Below, piece after piece: positions 1-15,201 of a stretch of DNA of 22,683 nucleotides. Positions within the stretch are counted from its first letter, which is position 1, and every line of letters starts with the position of its first letter. The stretch comes from Actinomycetes bacterium (GTDB lineage: Bacteria > Actinomycetota > Coriobacteriia > Coriobacteriales > Eggerthellaceae): contig JAEWQO010000054.1 of assembly GCA_023460315.1 (NCBI GenBank), positions 1 through 22,683 of the forward strand, in the 5' to 3' direction. The notes below the pieces were generated by a model. The model ran no database searches. It was not told the origin of the DNA and worked only from the letters and a program-made list of their open reading frames with translations. The translations under genes and the position numbers were made by a program.

Positions 1-108
1 ATCTCGGTATTGGTTGTAAATGACTTTGCGCCTATACTTCGGTGTGAACACGATGTGATACTTGCACATCCACTTCGTGTGCGACAGGCTGTATGCCTTG
101 TTTGCCAC
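1..108 (-). CDS. tnpA: IS200/IS605-family transposase TnpA, N-terminal part (runs off window)
   Basis: Single-strand (Y1 HUH) transposase of the IS200 group, which cuts and joins single-stranded ends of its element. Only the first 36 codons lie in the window. The minus-strand reading gives MANKAYSLSHTKWMCKYHIV followed by FTPKYRRKVIYNQYRD, which matches the usual N-terminus of this family as I know it. I chose the GTG at 106-108 because it yields the canonical MANKA start and has a GAAGG ribosome site about 8 bases upstream. In-frame ATGs at 174 and 213 would add residues not typical of the family. The HUH and catalytic Tyr motifs are expected beyond the window, so intactness cannot be judged. 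This partial gene was found by translating the minus strand by eye. Confidence 0.85.
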   Translation of the reverse strand, partial: MANKAYSLSHTKWMCKYHIVFTPKYRRKVIYNQYRD

Positions 109-204
109 AATGACCGCCTTCCCAGGCCGATACGACTTGAACACTTGCATCTTAAGCCTCTGGTAGGCGGTCATTGGATTTTCAAGGGCAAAGCCTTCGA
201 TGCG

Positions 205-266
205 CACCCGCATAGCGGGTGGTTCTTTGTCCTGCGCGTTCCGCACAGGACAGGCTCACGAGCCTG
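205..266 (-). repeat. Three tandem hairpins in the IS200 left-end region
   Basis: Hairpin A at 205-221 is CACCCGC-ATA-GCGGGTG. Hairpin B at 229-251 has outer arms GTCCTG/CAGGAC with an inner GCG/CGC pairing. Hairpin C at 251-266 is CAGGCT-CACG-AGCCTG. In IS200-type elements subterminal hairpins are bound by TnpA, and leader hairpins limit transposase translation. Which of the three is the TnpA-recognised one is not decidable here. Confidence 0.55.
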
Positions 267-303
267 AAAAAAATTGGGCTGGAAACGTCTGCTTCCAGCC
301 CAA
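267..303 (-). terminator. Rho-independent terminator of hisE-glmM
   Basis: On the minus strand a perfect 11-bp stem (TTGGGCTGGAA / TTCCAGCCCAA, 274-284 with 293-303, 8-base loop) is followed by seven T residues (267-273 as A on the plus strand). It lies about 60 bases after the glmM stop and just before the IS200 element, so it also shields the transposase from read-through. Confidence 0.9.
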
Positions 304-361
304 CTATTAGAACCCCTTCAATGATGGGCGCGGCGCCCTTCGCAAGATCAGAGAATCCTCG

Positions 362-1699
362 CTACGAGAGCGCGGCTCGCACGACATCGGCGATCGCTTC
401 GGCATGACGCTCGGCAGTCTCCTGGTCGGCAGCCTCCACCATGACACGGATAACAGGTTCGGTGCCGCTCGGCCTGATGAGCACGCGGCCATTGTCGCCC
501 AACTCCGCTTCGACGGCACTCACGGAAGCGGCGATGACCTCGTTGCCCTCGAGGGCATGCTTGTCATTCACCCGCACGTTAATGAGCGCCTGCGGAAACC
601 GGGTCATGACGGAAACGGCCTCTTCGGCAGACGAGCCAGCCCGACGGCAAGCAGCCAAGAACTGACAGGCGGTCACCAAGCCATCGCCGGTCGAGTTATG
701 GCGGAGCAGAATCATATGGCCGCTCTGCTCTCCACCAATGGTGTAGCCCTTTTCACGCATGCACTCCAAAACATAACGATCACCGACCTTGGTCTGAACA
801 AGATCGATTCCCTCTGCACGAAGCGCATGGACCAAGCCCAGGTTGCACATGACCGTCGAAACGGCGGTGTTGCCAGACAGCATGCCTCGCCTTTTGAGAT
901 CAATGGCACACACCGCCTCCACCATGTCGCCATCGATCTCGTTCCCGCGAGCATCGACCATCATGACGCGGTCGGCATCCCCATCGTGGGCGATGCCGAT
1001 GTCTGCCCCAATCCGGGCAACCGTCTCTCGCAAGGGCCCAAGATGCGTCGACCCGCATTCCACGTTGATGTCCGTTCCGTCGAAATCCTCATTGATGACC
1101 GTCACATCGGCACCCAAGCGGCGCAACGCCTCGGGGCTGGTCCAAGCCGATGCCCCATGCCCGGTGTCAAGGGCTATCCTGAGACCGGAGAAATCGATCC
1201 CATCGGCCTCCACGGTGGAAACCGCATGCGCAACATAGAGCTCTGCAGCATCCTCGACCGGAAGGGAAACGCCCGTCGCATCGCCGGACGGAAGATCCTC
1301 CATCGTCGCGCCGCCCCGTGCAACGAACTTCTCGATTTCATCCTCAACCTGATCAGAAAGCTTAAAGCCTTGGGCGTCGAACAGCTTGATGCCATTGTAC
1401 TCGGGCGGATTGTGAGAGGCCGATATGACGATGCCCCCATCACAGCGCAATTCTCTCACAAGAAAGGCGATGGCAGGGGTGGGAATGACTCCCGCCAGAA
1501 GAGCGGTGCCACCCATGGACATGATACCCGCCGACACAGAAGCCTCCAACATGTCACCCGAAAGGCGCGTGTCCTTGCCAATGAGGACGGTCGCGCCTTG
1601 AAAGGCCACGGCCGCTTGTCCAAGCCTGAAAGCAAGGTCACAAGTAAGTTCTTTGTTGGCAACGCCGCGAACACCATCGGTGCCGAACAATCGAGGCAT
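362..1699 (-). CDS. glmM: Phosphoglucosamine mutase
   Basis: Converts glucosamine-6-phosphate to glucosamine-1-phosphate in the cytoplasm, on the route to UDP-GlcNAc and peptidoglycan. The 445-residue length is normal for GlmM. It opens with MPRLFGTDGVRGVAN, carries the phosphoserine loop ISASHNP (Ser95), the Mg-binding loop DGDADR near residue 238, and the sugar-phosphate loop RPSGTEPVIRV near residue 408. All four alpha-D-phosphohexomutase domains appear intact. The ATG at 1699 is preceded by AAGGTG with good spacing. It lies 135 bases after hisE on the same strand and is followed by a strong terminator. It could be confused with ManB/PGM, but the start motif and Ser-Ala-Ser-His loop are GlmM-type. 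Confidence 0.96.
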   Translation of the reverse strand: MPRLFGTDGVRGVANKELTCDLAFRLGQAAVAFQGATVLIGKDTRLSGDMLEASVSAGIMSMGGTALLAGVIPTPAIAFLVRELRCDGGIVISASHNPPEYNGIKLFDAQGFKLSDQVEDEIEKFVARGGATMEDLPSGDATGVSLPVEDAAELYVAHAVSTVEADGIDFSGLRIALDTGHGASAWTSPEALRRLGADVTVINEDFDGTDINVECGSTHLGPLRETVARIGADIGIAHDGDADRVMMVDARGNEIDGDMVEAVCAIDLKRRGMLSGNTAVSTVMCNLGLVHALRAEGIDLVQTKVGDRYVLECMREKGYTIGGEQSGHMILLRHNSTGDGLVTACQFLAACRRAGSSAEEAVSVMTRFPQALINVRVNDKHALEGNEVIAASVSAVEAELGDNGRVLIRPSGTEPVIRVMVEAADQETAERHAEAIADVVRAALS

Positions 1700-1834
1700 A
1701 GTTCACCTTTCCCTTACGCCAACGTATCTTGCAGAACCAACGCGAGTCTTGCGCAACGGGGTTCTTCCGTGCGTTCTCATGCGGATTCCGGGGCAGCCGA
1801 AAGCATCATGCCGCCGAAATCCGCGCCAGCATGC

Positions 1835-2362
1835 TCAGTCTTGCTGCCGATCGGCCGCTTGCCCTTTTCCTCGCTGCACATACTGGTCATACAGCCGAGC
1901 GCCGCCCCGAGGACGTTCCTTCTCAGTCATGCGATTGTTGAGCTCCGCGGCAAACTCATCTAGCGAAATCCCATAGCGCTCAAGCACAACCAGCAGATGA
2001 TAAAGCACGTCCGCCGCCTCATAGCGCAAATGGTCGACCGCTTCGGAATACTCGCTCGGAAGATCGACGTCAAGCGTCCCTTCGGTCGCCTCATTCCCGC
2101 GGGCTCCCTCAAGCGCCAAGGCCGCCGCAAGGGATGAGCAAGCCCAAGACTCGACATCCTTGGCTGCAAGCGCCACTTCTCCAGCCTCTTCCATCACTTT
2201 CTTCAGCACCTCGTCAGGCGACCCGGAAAGCAACCGGTGGGTATAACTCTCCTCCCCCGCGTCACGTCGCGCGGAAATCGTCGAGGCAAGAGCCTCCAAT
2301 GTGGCCCCAACCTGAGATGCGGGAGGTTCTTCCTCACTTGAAACGTACGTCTTCTTGATCAT
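1835..2362 (-). CDS. hisE: Phosphoribosyl-ATP pyrophosphohydrolase (HisE), extended form
   Basis: Histidine biosynthesis step 2: hydrolyses phosphoribosyl-ATP to phosphoribosyl-AMP. The MazG-like all-alpha core is clear: YTHRLLSGSPDEVLKKVMEE, then AGEVALAAKD and YEAADVLYHLLVVLERYGIS, with the acidic EE..E and D Mg-binding residues present. I prefer the ATG at 2362 because AAGGA lies 9 bases upstream. An in-frame ATG at 2437 would add 25 residues behind a weaker site. At 175 residues it is longer than typical HisE (about 100). The extra length is an N-terminal segment, an acidic insert in the middle (about GARGNEATEGTLDVDLPSEY), and a charged tail. No other his gene is nearby; it sits alone between rpoC and glmM. 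Confidence 0.88.
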   Translation of the reverse strand: MIKKTYVSSEEEPPASQVGATLEALASTISARRDAGEESYTHRLLSGSPDEVLKKVMEEAGEVALAAKDVESWACSSLAAALALEGARGNEATEGTLDVDLPSEYSEAVDHLRYEAADVLYHLLVVLERYGISLDEFAAELNNRMTEKERPRGGARLYDQYVQRGKGQAADRQQD

Positions 2363-2798
2363 CGCCGACCGTCCTTGGCAGTTTTGGACAAAAATTGCGG
2401 GTTGGAGCTCCTCAAGCGCTTTCTCGTCTCCCGACATTTTCTCTGACCTGGTCTTTTATGCATCCCTTAACGAAAACCCGACGAATTATCACTCAAAACG
2501 CTCCCAAACCCGAAAAAACTGTCCATCACCGCGCGGCGGATTCAGCTTCACATTCAGCCGCAACCCAGACAGGTGAGGGAAAACCAAGCCCCTCCGAGCC
2601 GTGCGCCCGATCTCTCTTCGGACCATCCGCTCAGCCCTCATCCGGCCATCGCCTCAGCCGCTCACGGCTCGTTCGCAGAGGCGCCTTTCGCATGGGTTCG
2701 GCAGCGAACCCTCAAAACACGTCTTTCCACAGGAAGCGAGAGGGCAAACGGCGAGAGGACGAGGGGTTCCCTGTCAGAGAGAACCCCTTCTGCCCCCT
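2363..2798. other. Intergenic region between rpoC and hisE (436 bp)
   Basis: No convincing gene on either strand; the plus-strand open frames here lack ribosome sites and family signatures. On the minus strand it holds the hairpin after rpoC (2762-2788) and two small hairpins, GTTCG-GCAG-CGAAC at 2696-2709 and AGCCG-CTCA-CGGCT at 2656-2669. A promoter for hisE-glmM should lie here; the AT-richer stretch at about 2450-2520 contains a GATAAT but no matching -35 at proper spacing, so I do not call one. Confidence 0.5.
2762..2788 (-). terminator. Hairpin just after rpoC (weak terminator candidate)
   Basis: Perfect 8-bp stem AGGGGTTC / GAACCCCT with an 11-base loop, 10 bases after the rpoC stop. 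On the rpoC strand it is followed by CGTCCTCTCG rather than a T run, so intrinsic termination would be inefficient. It may instead protect the 3' end of the rpoBC transcript or act with Rho. Confidence 0.4.
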
Positions 2799-10753
<7,955 letters not shown>

Positions 10754-10809
10754 GAGGCTTTTCCTCCTTCATGAGCATCCGCATTTCTGCGAAAAAGTCG
10801 CAAGTTCTT

Positions 10810-10838
10810 AAAATAGTAGCTTTGTCAACCCGAGTCAA
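10810..10838 (-). promoter_or_regulatory. rpoB promoter
   Basis: On the minus strand TTGACT (10833-10838), a 17-base spacer and TATTTT (10810-10815) form a good sigma-70/SigA promoter. A second TTGACA lies inside the spacer but has no good -10 at matching distance. Transcription would start near 10803, giving a leader of about 50 bases that ends in the AAGGAGG site. Confidence 0.75.
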
Positions 10839-10901
10839 GAAAAATTTTTACGAACTGTGGAAGTTTCCTGTTGATTGAGCAATCTATCAGGATGTATCGC
10901 A

Positions 10902-10937
10902 GAAAAGAAAAATGTCCCCGAGATCGCTCGCGGAGAC
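10902..10937 (-). terminator. Terminator of the rlmB-yacP operon
   Basis: On the minus strand an imperfect GC-rich hairpin (outer GTC/GAC, CC/GG and inner GAG/CTC pairs, 10914-10937) is followed by ATTTTTCTTTT. It lies 25 bases after the stop of the last gene of the operon and ahead of the rpoB promoter, so it separates the two units. Confidence 0.65.
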
Positions 10938-10961
10938 GCTTCGTCGCATTTTCGTGCTGTT

Positions 10962-11285
10962 TCAGCTCTTCTCCAAACGGAAAGTACCGCTTGCCAAGTC
11001 GACGTCGATGGACGAACCTCCCTGCCCGTATACGTAGAGGGAGCCGTTTTGGGTCATGGAGAAGGTTGATTCGAACGAACCCGATGCCTTGTCGACCCGC
11101 GCCGTGAAGCCATCGTTCTCCGGAAGGAGCAGCGAGACGTTACCGGCTTCGGTGGTGCCATCGAAAGAAAGGCCCCGGAGCGTGCAGCCGGCAACGCCCT
11201 CAAAACCAACTGCGCCAATCAGGAGAAGGCCAAGCAGGAGGATGAGCGCAATCTTGACATAGGATGCCCCAGTCAGCTTTGTCAT
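10962..11285 (-). CDS. Small membrane-anchored protein of unknown function
   Basis: A 107-residue protein that I do not recognise as a named family. Residues about 10-30 (VKIALILLLGLLLIGAVGF) form one membrane segment or uncleaved signal. The remaining ~75 residues are polar and rich in G, S and T with alternating hydrophobic positions, suggesting a small beta-rich outside domain, loosely like a single repeat of DUF4097-type sheets. A Cys at about residue 34 (GVAGC) follows the membrane segment but is not a clean lipobox. The ATG at 11285 has AGGGGAG 6 bases upstream. It is the last gene before the operon terminator, 37 bases after its upstream neighbour. The function is unknown. Confidence 0.65.
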   Translation of the reverse strand: MTKLTGASYVKIALILLLGLLLIGAVGFEGVAGCTLRGLSFDGTTEAGNVSLLLPENDGFTARVDKASGSFESTFSMTQNGSLYVYGQGGSSIDVDLASGTFRLEKS

Positions 11286-11322
11286 GTCCGCTCCCCTAGC
11301 GACGGTCGGGATGATCGGCCCG

Positions 11323-11628
11323 CTAGTTCGGATCGTTCACGACGACACGCGCTATCCAATAATAGAGCGGAATGGTGAGGAAGACGACCCAGGCAGGATG
11401 CCAGGCATCAAAAAGAAAGCCGAAGAGCATGAACAAGATGACGCAAAGCATCGGATACGGAAACGTCAGCCAAGGATTGTTACGGCGGCGATGCCGCTCG
11501 TGATCCTGCTCCTGCAGGGGACGCCCTTCGGCAGGGGCAGCCTGAGACGGCGCAGGAGGCCTGAAGCCTTCATATGACGGCAAAGCCGGCCCAAGGGGAA
11601 CGGCGAGCGTCGACCGATCAGGACGCAT
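11323..11628 (-). CDS. Small two-span membrane protein of unknown function
   Basis: A 101-residue protein: a proline-rich, charged, probably cytoplasmic N-terminal half, then two hydrophobic segments around residues 52-72 (WLTFPYPMLCVILFMLFGFL) and 77-95 (HPAWVVFLTIPLYYWIARVV). The WHPAWVVFLTIPLYYW pattern resembles a short two-helix module often found at the C-terminus of small Firmicutes and Actinobacteria membrane proteins; I cannot name it with certainty. The ATG at 11628 overlaps the end of the NYN nuclease gene by 11 bases, so the two are likely translated together. Confidence 0.7.
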   Translation of the reverse strand: MRPDRSTLAVPLGPALPSYEGFRPPAPSQAAPAEGRPLQEQDHERHRRRNNPWLTFPYPMLCVILFMLFGFLFDAWHPAWVVFLTIPLYYWIARVVVNDPN

Positions 11629-12157
11629 CGTCGCGCAAGGCCTTCAGCTTGGCAAGGGTCTCGGAATCGATGCGATCGGAAACAGTGTTCTTTCCAGCCG
11701 TCTTTGGCGTGTTGTCCAGACGCACATCCTCATAATACATGCCCATTTCATGGGAGAAGCCATTGGCGCTCATGCGATCGACCCCAAACCCGAACACGGT
11801 ATCCTGGATGGTGGCATCGCTGGTGACGACAAGCACCTCGATACGCCGCTCCCGAGCATCATGGGCCAGCTTCTCGATGACCTTGTCAGCCGACTGTCCC
11901 GCCGGCGAGAACATGATACGCACGCCGCCAACCGATTCCGTCACGCCCGTGGACAGCGCATTCTGAGCGCCGTCGAAGACAATGATGGCATGCCAGTCGT
12001 GACCCGCGTAGTTCACGACATCGTTGATGAGCGTCTCGCGCGCCGTGTTGAATGCGTCGTCCGTGTAATCGGGCACCGAAATCTGACGGTAGCGATCACC
12101 CGAGCGCAACACGTTGTACCCGTCTACGATAAGGAGCTTTTCCCGTTGGCGCGCCAT
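11618..12157 (-). CDS. yacP: YacP/Rae1-type NYN-domain ribonuclease
   Basis: Predicted PIN-like (NYN) endoribonuclease of the YacP family, 179 residues; in Bacillus subtilis the homologue Rae1 cleaves mRNA in the ribosomal A-site. Family features: KLLIVDGYNVLRSGDRYRQ with the first catalytic Asp and Asn, AIIVFDGAQNA, and VLVVTSDATIQDTVFGFGVD with the later acidic residues. An open frame extends to 12229, but the ATG at 12157 (MARQREKLLIVDGYN) has AGGTGG 7 bases upstream and matches the family start. It lies 16 bases after rlmB, the gene order known from Firmicutes (rlmB-yacP), which supports a role linked to ribosomes. Confidence 0.9.
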   Translation of the reverse strand: MARQREKLLIVDGYNVLRSGDRYRQISVPDYTDDAFNTARETLINDVVNYAGHDWHAIIVFDGAQNALSTGVTESVGGVRIMFSPAGQSADKVIEKLAHDARERRIEVLVVTSDATIQDTVFGFGVDRMSANGFSHEMGMYYEDVRLDNTPKTAGKNTVSDRIDSETLAKLKALRDDAS

Positions 12158-12173
12158 GGCGAAACCACCTGTC

Positions 12174-12920
12174 CTACCGGTTTTGCCTGAGCCACTCGTA
12201 CATGCACGCCGTTGATGCCTGCGCGACATTCAGGGAGCCAATGGCTCCTTCGAGCGGCAACTTCACCAAGAAATCGCAGCTCTCCTGGACAACGCGAGAC
12301 AGGCCTTCCGCCTCGTTGCCCATGGCGAGCGCGATCTTGCCCTTCAGGTTCGCGTCCCAAATGTCGCCCGACGCATGCTCGCTGGCACCGGCGATCCAGA
12401 AGTCACGCTCTTTGAGACGGGCCATAACCTGCACGAGGTTAGGAACCCGCGCCACGGGAAGATGGAGGATGGCTCCCGCCGAGCTCTTGTACGTCGACGT
12501 TTCCACCTGAGCGCTGCGCTTGTTGGGAATCACCAGGCCGCATGCGCCCACGGCTTCCGCGCTGCGTGCCACGGCACCCAGATTGCCCGCATCGGTGATG
12601 TGGTCGAGGATGACCACGAGCGCACGGCCACCGTGCTCGTCGGCATAGGCTGTCGCCGCCCGTTCGATATCCCCGATGCCAACGTAGGCAAACGGCTTGG
12701 TTTCCGCAATGACGCCCTGATGACTGCCATGGTCCGATCGCTCGTCGAGCCACTTGCGCGGCACGAACTTCACCTCGACCTCAAAATGCTTTGCCTTGCG
12801 GATGATGTCCTCGACCAACCCGTCACGCTTCGCGTTATCGGCCAGCAACACTCGCTTGAGGGGAACACCGGTGCGCAACGCCTCCACAACGGGGCGTTTG
12901 CCTTCGATGAAATCTGCCAT
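12174..12920 (-). CDS. rlmB: 23S rRNA 2'-O-methyltransferase of the RlmB/TrmH (SpoU) family
   Basis: SAM-dependent methyltransferase with a SPOUT knot, 248 residues; RlmB methylates G2251 (E. coli numbering) of 23S rRNA in the peptidyl-transferase P-loop. The N-terminal substrate-binding domain (GKRPVVEALRTG) is followed by motif 1 LDHITDAGNLGAVARSAEAVG (about 105-125, catalytic Arg119), motif 2 ALAMGNEAEGLS (about 198-209) and motif 3 LPLEGAIGSLNVAQAS (about 211-226). The ATG at 12920 has AGGA 5-6 bases upstream. It is the first gene of the rlmB-yacP operon. TrmH, which acts on tRNA Gm18, is the main alternative; the N-terminal domain and the yacP neighbour favour RlmB. Confidence 0.9.
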   Translation of the reverse strand: MADFIEGKRPVVEALRTGVPLKRVLLADNAKRDGLVEDIIRKAKHFEVEVKFVPRKWLDERSDHGSHQGVIAETKPFAYVGIGDIERAATAYADEHGGRALVVILDHITDAGNLGAVARSAEAVGACGLVIPNKRSAQVETSTYKSSAGAILHLPVARVPNLVQVMARLKERDFWIAGASEHASGDIWDANLKGKIALAMGNEAEGLSRVVQESCDFLVKLPLEGAIGSLNVAQASTACMYEWLRQNR

Positions 12921-13003
12921 GTCATCCTATCGCTTCCTCCCGCGAGCCCCAGCACCCCTTCAGGACATCAGGAGAACGCGCGTTTCGTCATATCATTCAT
13001 GCC

Positions 13004-13030
13004 ATTATGGCAGACGAAGGCCGCCGACAA
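13004..13030 (-). promoter_or_regulatory. Possible promoter of rlmB-yacP operon
   Basis: Minus strand: TTGTCG (13025-13030), a 15-base spacer and CATAAT (13004-13009), the latter preceded by TGC (extended -10). The spacer is short, so this is only a candidate; it lies 84 bases upstream of the rlmB start. Confidence 0.3.
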
Positions 13031-13087
13031 CGTCCCGATGCCCGTTTCCAGGGTTTCGCCACGAATCCCCCGCGGCGAGGCCCCTCG

Positions 13088-13729
13088 TCAGGCGATGGCC
13101 TCAGGCAGCATCTTCGCGTGAGCAGAAAGCACGCTTTCTGCAAGCGCGGTCAATCCGCTGAAATAGCCATGCGGGCACGCCTCAGCCACACGCGCCTTGA
13201 AGGCGCCTATCCAGCGTTGGGGATGATTCTCGATGAAGCCCGCAATGACTTCCGCCCGACTGCCATCCCCACCGTCCGCCAAACGGCCGCATTGCACGGA
13301 CAGGTACAGGAGCTCGATCCCCATATGGTCCTCATATTGACGGTTCTCATTGGAAATCTCCAGGCCCGCCTCACGCAGCAGCTGGCGCATGTCGAACGTC
13401 GCTTCGCCAAACCCAACCGTGACGCGTTCGTGGCGATACAGGGTCTCCCAGGGGGGTGCGGCAGGAGAAGGGGGGCCGACGAAGAGGTGCGTGTATTCCA
13501 CGGCAGCACGTTGAACCGCCTCGTCGTGAGACAAGGATGCCATCACGTCCGCATACTGCGAGCAGGCCTCGATGCATTCCCTGACGACATCGTCACCAAA
13601 GTCGGGAAACTCTTCCCAGAACGCGAAGTCAAGACCCACCGGGAGCGTTTGCGTCATAGGTTTCAGGAACGAGTTTCCCATGAACCCGTACACTTCCGAA
13701 AACGCACGCCAGGGAATGGCCACAGACAT
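13088..13729 (-). CDS. TorD/DmsD-family cytoplasmic chaperone for the molybdopterin reductase
   Basis: Redox-enzyme maturation chaperone, 213 residues, that binds the Tat signal of the catalytic subunit until the cofactor is inserted. The all-alpha family signature is present: EYTHLFVGPPSPAAPPWETL followed by YRHERVTVG, then EDHMGIELLYLSVQCG, matching the family E-x-x-x-L-F-x-G-P ... P-P-x-E-S and D-H-x-x-x-E-x-x-F/Y motifs. An open frame reaches 14098, but it overlaps nrfD; the ATG at 13729 (MSVAIPWRAFSEVYG) has AAGGAG 5 bases upstream and is surely the start. It is the last gene of the reductase operon, 130 bases after nrfD. Confidence 0.9.
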   Translation of the reverse strand: MSVAIPWRAFSEVYGFMGNSFLKPMTQTLPVGLDFAFWEEFPDFGDDVVRECIEACSQYADVMASLSHDEAVQRAAVEYTHLFVGPPSPAAPPWETLYRHERVTVGFGEATFDMRQLLREAGLEISNENRQYEDHMGIELLYLSVQCGRLADGGDGSRAEVIAGFIENHPQRWIGAFKARVAEACPHGYFSGLTALAESVLSAHAKMLPEAIA

Positions 13730-13803
13730 GGAAACTCCTTCGAACAAGGTGCACGAGGCACCGTTTATCAAGATGAGGCCAAGAAGAGCGAGAACCGGGC
13801 CAG

Positions 13804-13848
13804 ACCCGGACGGCCGCAAGCCCCGCGCAGCGGCTGCGACCGTCCGGT
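13804..13848 (-). repeat. Long GC hairpin between nrfD and torD
   Basis: On the minus strand the arms ACCGGACGG and CCGTCCGGgT pair, and inner CGCA/TGCG extends the stem, spanning the nrfD-torD gap. It has no T run, so it looks like an RNA processing or stability element rather than a terminator. Confidence 0.5.
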
Positions 13849-13859
13849 GAAAGAGGGCA

Positions 13860-15074
13860 TCACGCCGGCGAGGCAGCCAGCTCGTCGTCCTTTCTCCCCT
13901 CAGCCACGACGGAAGGCGAGTCGCCCGGAAGCAGCTTCTTGGCCAGGACCATGAACGCCAATGCCCCCAGCGAGACAACGCCCACAACCACCGCGATTTC
14001 CACCGCCGTGGGAACATACGCCCCGACAAGCGCCCAGATATCGGATCCCGACGCATGGACGGAGGCGCTCGATCCGCTGGAGATGCCCGGTGCGCCATAC
14101 ACGTTGGGCACCGTGAACGAAGTCAGCAGGAGCCACACGCGCTTGAAGAACACGCCGACGACCACGCAGGCGCTGGCAAACACGACCAAGCCCGTCCGCT
14201 GCCGATTCTTCGCGAACACCAGAATGCAGAACGGGATCAGCAGTCCGATGACGATCTCGAACCAGAAGAACGGCGCGGTCACCCCCGACGTCATGACGGC
14301 GAGCGTGTCCGCCCCTGCGGCACCGGGGTAGGCCATGGTCAGCACCTCGCACCCGATGAAGAAAGCGTCCACGGCAATGCACGCAGCCAGCAGACCCGCC
14401 AGGTTGGCGATGAGCTTTCGGTCCGTCTTGAACACGCCGAACTTGTTCAGCCCGGCCAGTACCACCAGCAGCAGGGCCAGGCCCGAATCCATGGCCGAAG
14501 CCACGAACAGCGGGGCCATGATGGCCGAGTACCATCCTTCACGCGCAATCTGCAAGCCAAAGATCCACGCCGTCACCGAGTGGACCAGAATGGCCACCGG
14601 CAGGGCAAAGCGAGAAATGACGGCTACCACCCGGGGATTCGCCCGCTTCGACTTCATGAAATACAGATAGAGGACGTTGATGGCCAAATAGCAGGTAATG
14701 ACGCAGATGTCCCAGAACAGGGGGGATATCGGATTGGGGCCCGTGGCGATACGCCACACCCGCTGCAGGCCGCCCAAGTCAATGAGCACGAACATGCCCG
14801 CAAGGCAGATGCACACCGTCGACAGGATGACGGCGGGCAGCGCCACCTTCTTATACTCGGCGACGTGGAACACGGTGGCTGAAGAGGCCACGATCAGCCC
14901 TCCCGCCGACAGGCCGACGAAGAACATGAAGCATGTGATGTACAGGCCCCACGACGTGCCATTGCTCATGCCGGTCACGCCAAGGCCATTGGCCAGCTGA
15001 TAGACCCACGCAACCACTCCCACGAGCGCCAACGCCCCAAGAATGCCGGCGGTCACTCTGAATTTCGTTGTCAT
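13860..15074 (-). CDS. nrfD: NrfD/PsrC-family quinol-binding membrane anchor of the reductase
   Basis: Integral membrane subunit that exchanges electrons with the menaquinone pool and anchors the periplasmic-side Fe-S and molybdopterin subunits. 404 residues with about ten hydrophobic spans, for example GILGALALVGVVAWVYQLA near the N-terminus and EIAVVVGVVSLGALAFMVLA near the C-terminus. The NrfD core features NGTSWGLYITCFMFFVGLSAG, then GLIVASSATVF and LIDLGGLQRVWRI, are present. The ATG at 15074 (MTTKFRVTAGILG) has AAGGA 6 bases upstream; the frame reaching 15323 only adds a charged, non-conserved stretch crossing the intergenic hairpins. It follows the Fe-S gene by 181 bases, an unusually long gap within such an operon. 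Confidence 0.9.
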   Translation of the reverse strand: MTTKFRVTAGILGALALVGVVAWVYQLANGLGVTGMSNGTSWGLYITCFMFFVGLSAGGLIVASSATVFHVAEYKKVALPAVILSTVCICLAGMFVLIDLGGLQRVWRIATGPNPISPLFWDICVITCYLAINVLYLYFMKSKRANPRVVAVISRFALPVAILVHSVTAWIFGLQIAREGWYSAIMAPLFVASAMDSGLALLLVVLAGLNKFGVFKTDRKLIANLAGLLAACIAVDAFFIGCEVLTMAYPGAAGADTLAVMTSGVTAPFFWFEIVIGLLIPFCILVFAKNRQRTGLVVFASACVVVGVFFKRVWLLLTSFTVPNVYGAPGISSGSSASVHASGSDIWALVGAYVPTAVEIAVVVGVVSLGALAFMVLAKKLLPGDSPSVVAEGRKDDELAASPA

Positions 15075-15201
15075 GCAATATCCTTTCTCGCAGGTTCCGT
15101 CAAAGTTAGCGAGAGGCATCGACGCGCCCGATCCCGACCCTTGTTCACCTGATTTCACGTATGAAGCACGTTCAGTCGCGAAGCGGGCCGATCTCGGGCA
15201 C

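Larger units (their letters stand above)
1..266 (-). mobile_element. IS200/IS605-type insertion sequence, tnpA-proximal end
   Basis: The partial transposase is preceded on its coding strand by about 160 non-coding bases containing three closely spaced hairpins, as expected for the left end of an IS200-type element. IS200/IS605 elements have no terminal inverted repeats and make no target duplication, so the exact boundary cannot be read from the sequence. I place it at or near 266 because the glmM terminator begins at 267. The rest of the element lies outside the window. Confidence 0.6.

Noticed and set aside
404..1963. 519-residue plus-strand frame opposite glmM
   Set aside because: Antisense shadow of glmM and the gap upstream; the translation is rich in H, R and P with no domain.
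13730..14098. Longer torD frame starting at 14098
   Set aside because: It overlaps nrfD in another frame, and the added residues are Arg/Trp-rich nonsense; the ATG at 13729 has an ideal ribosome site.
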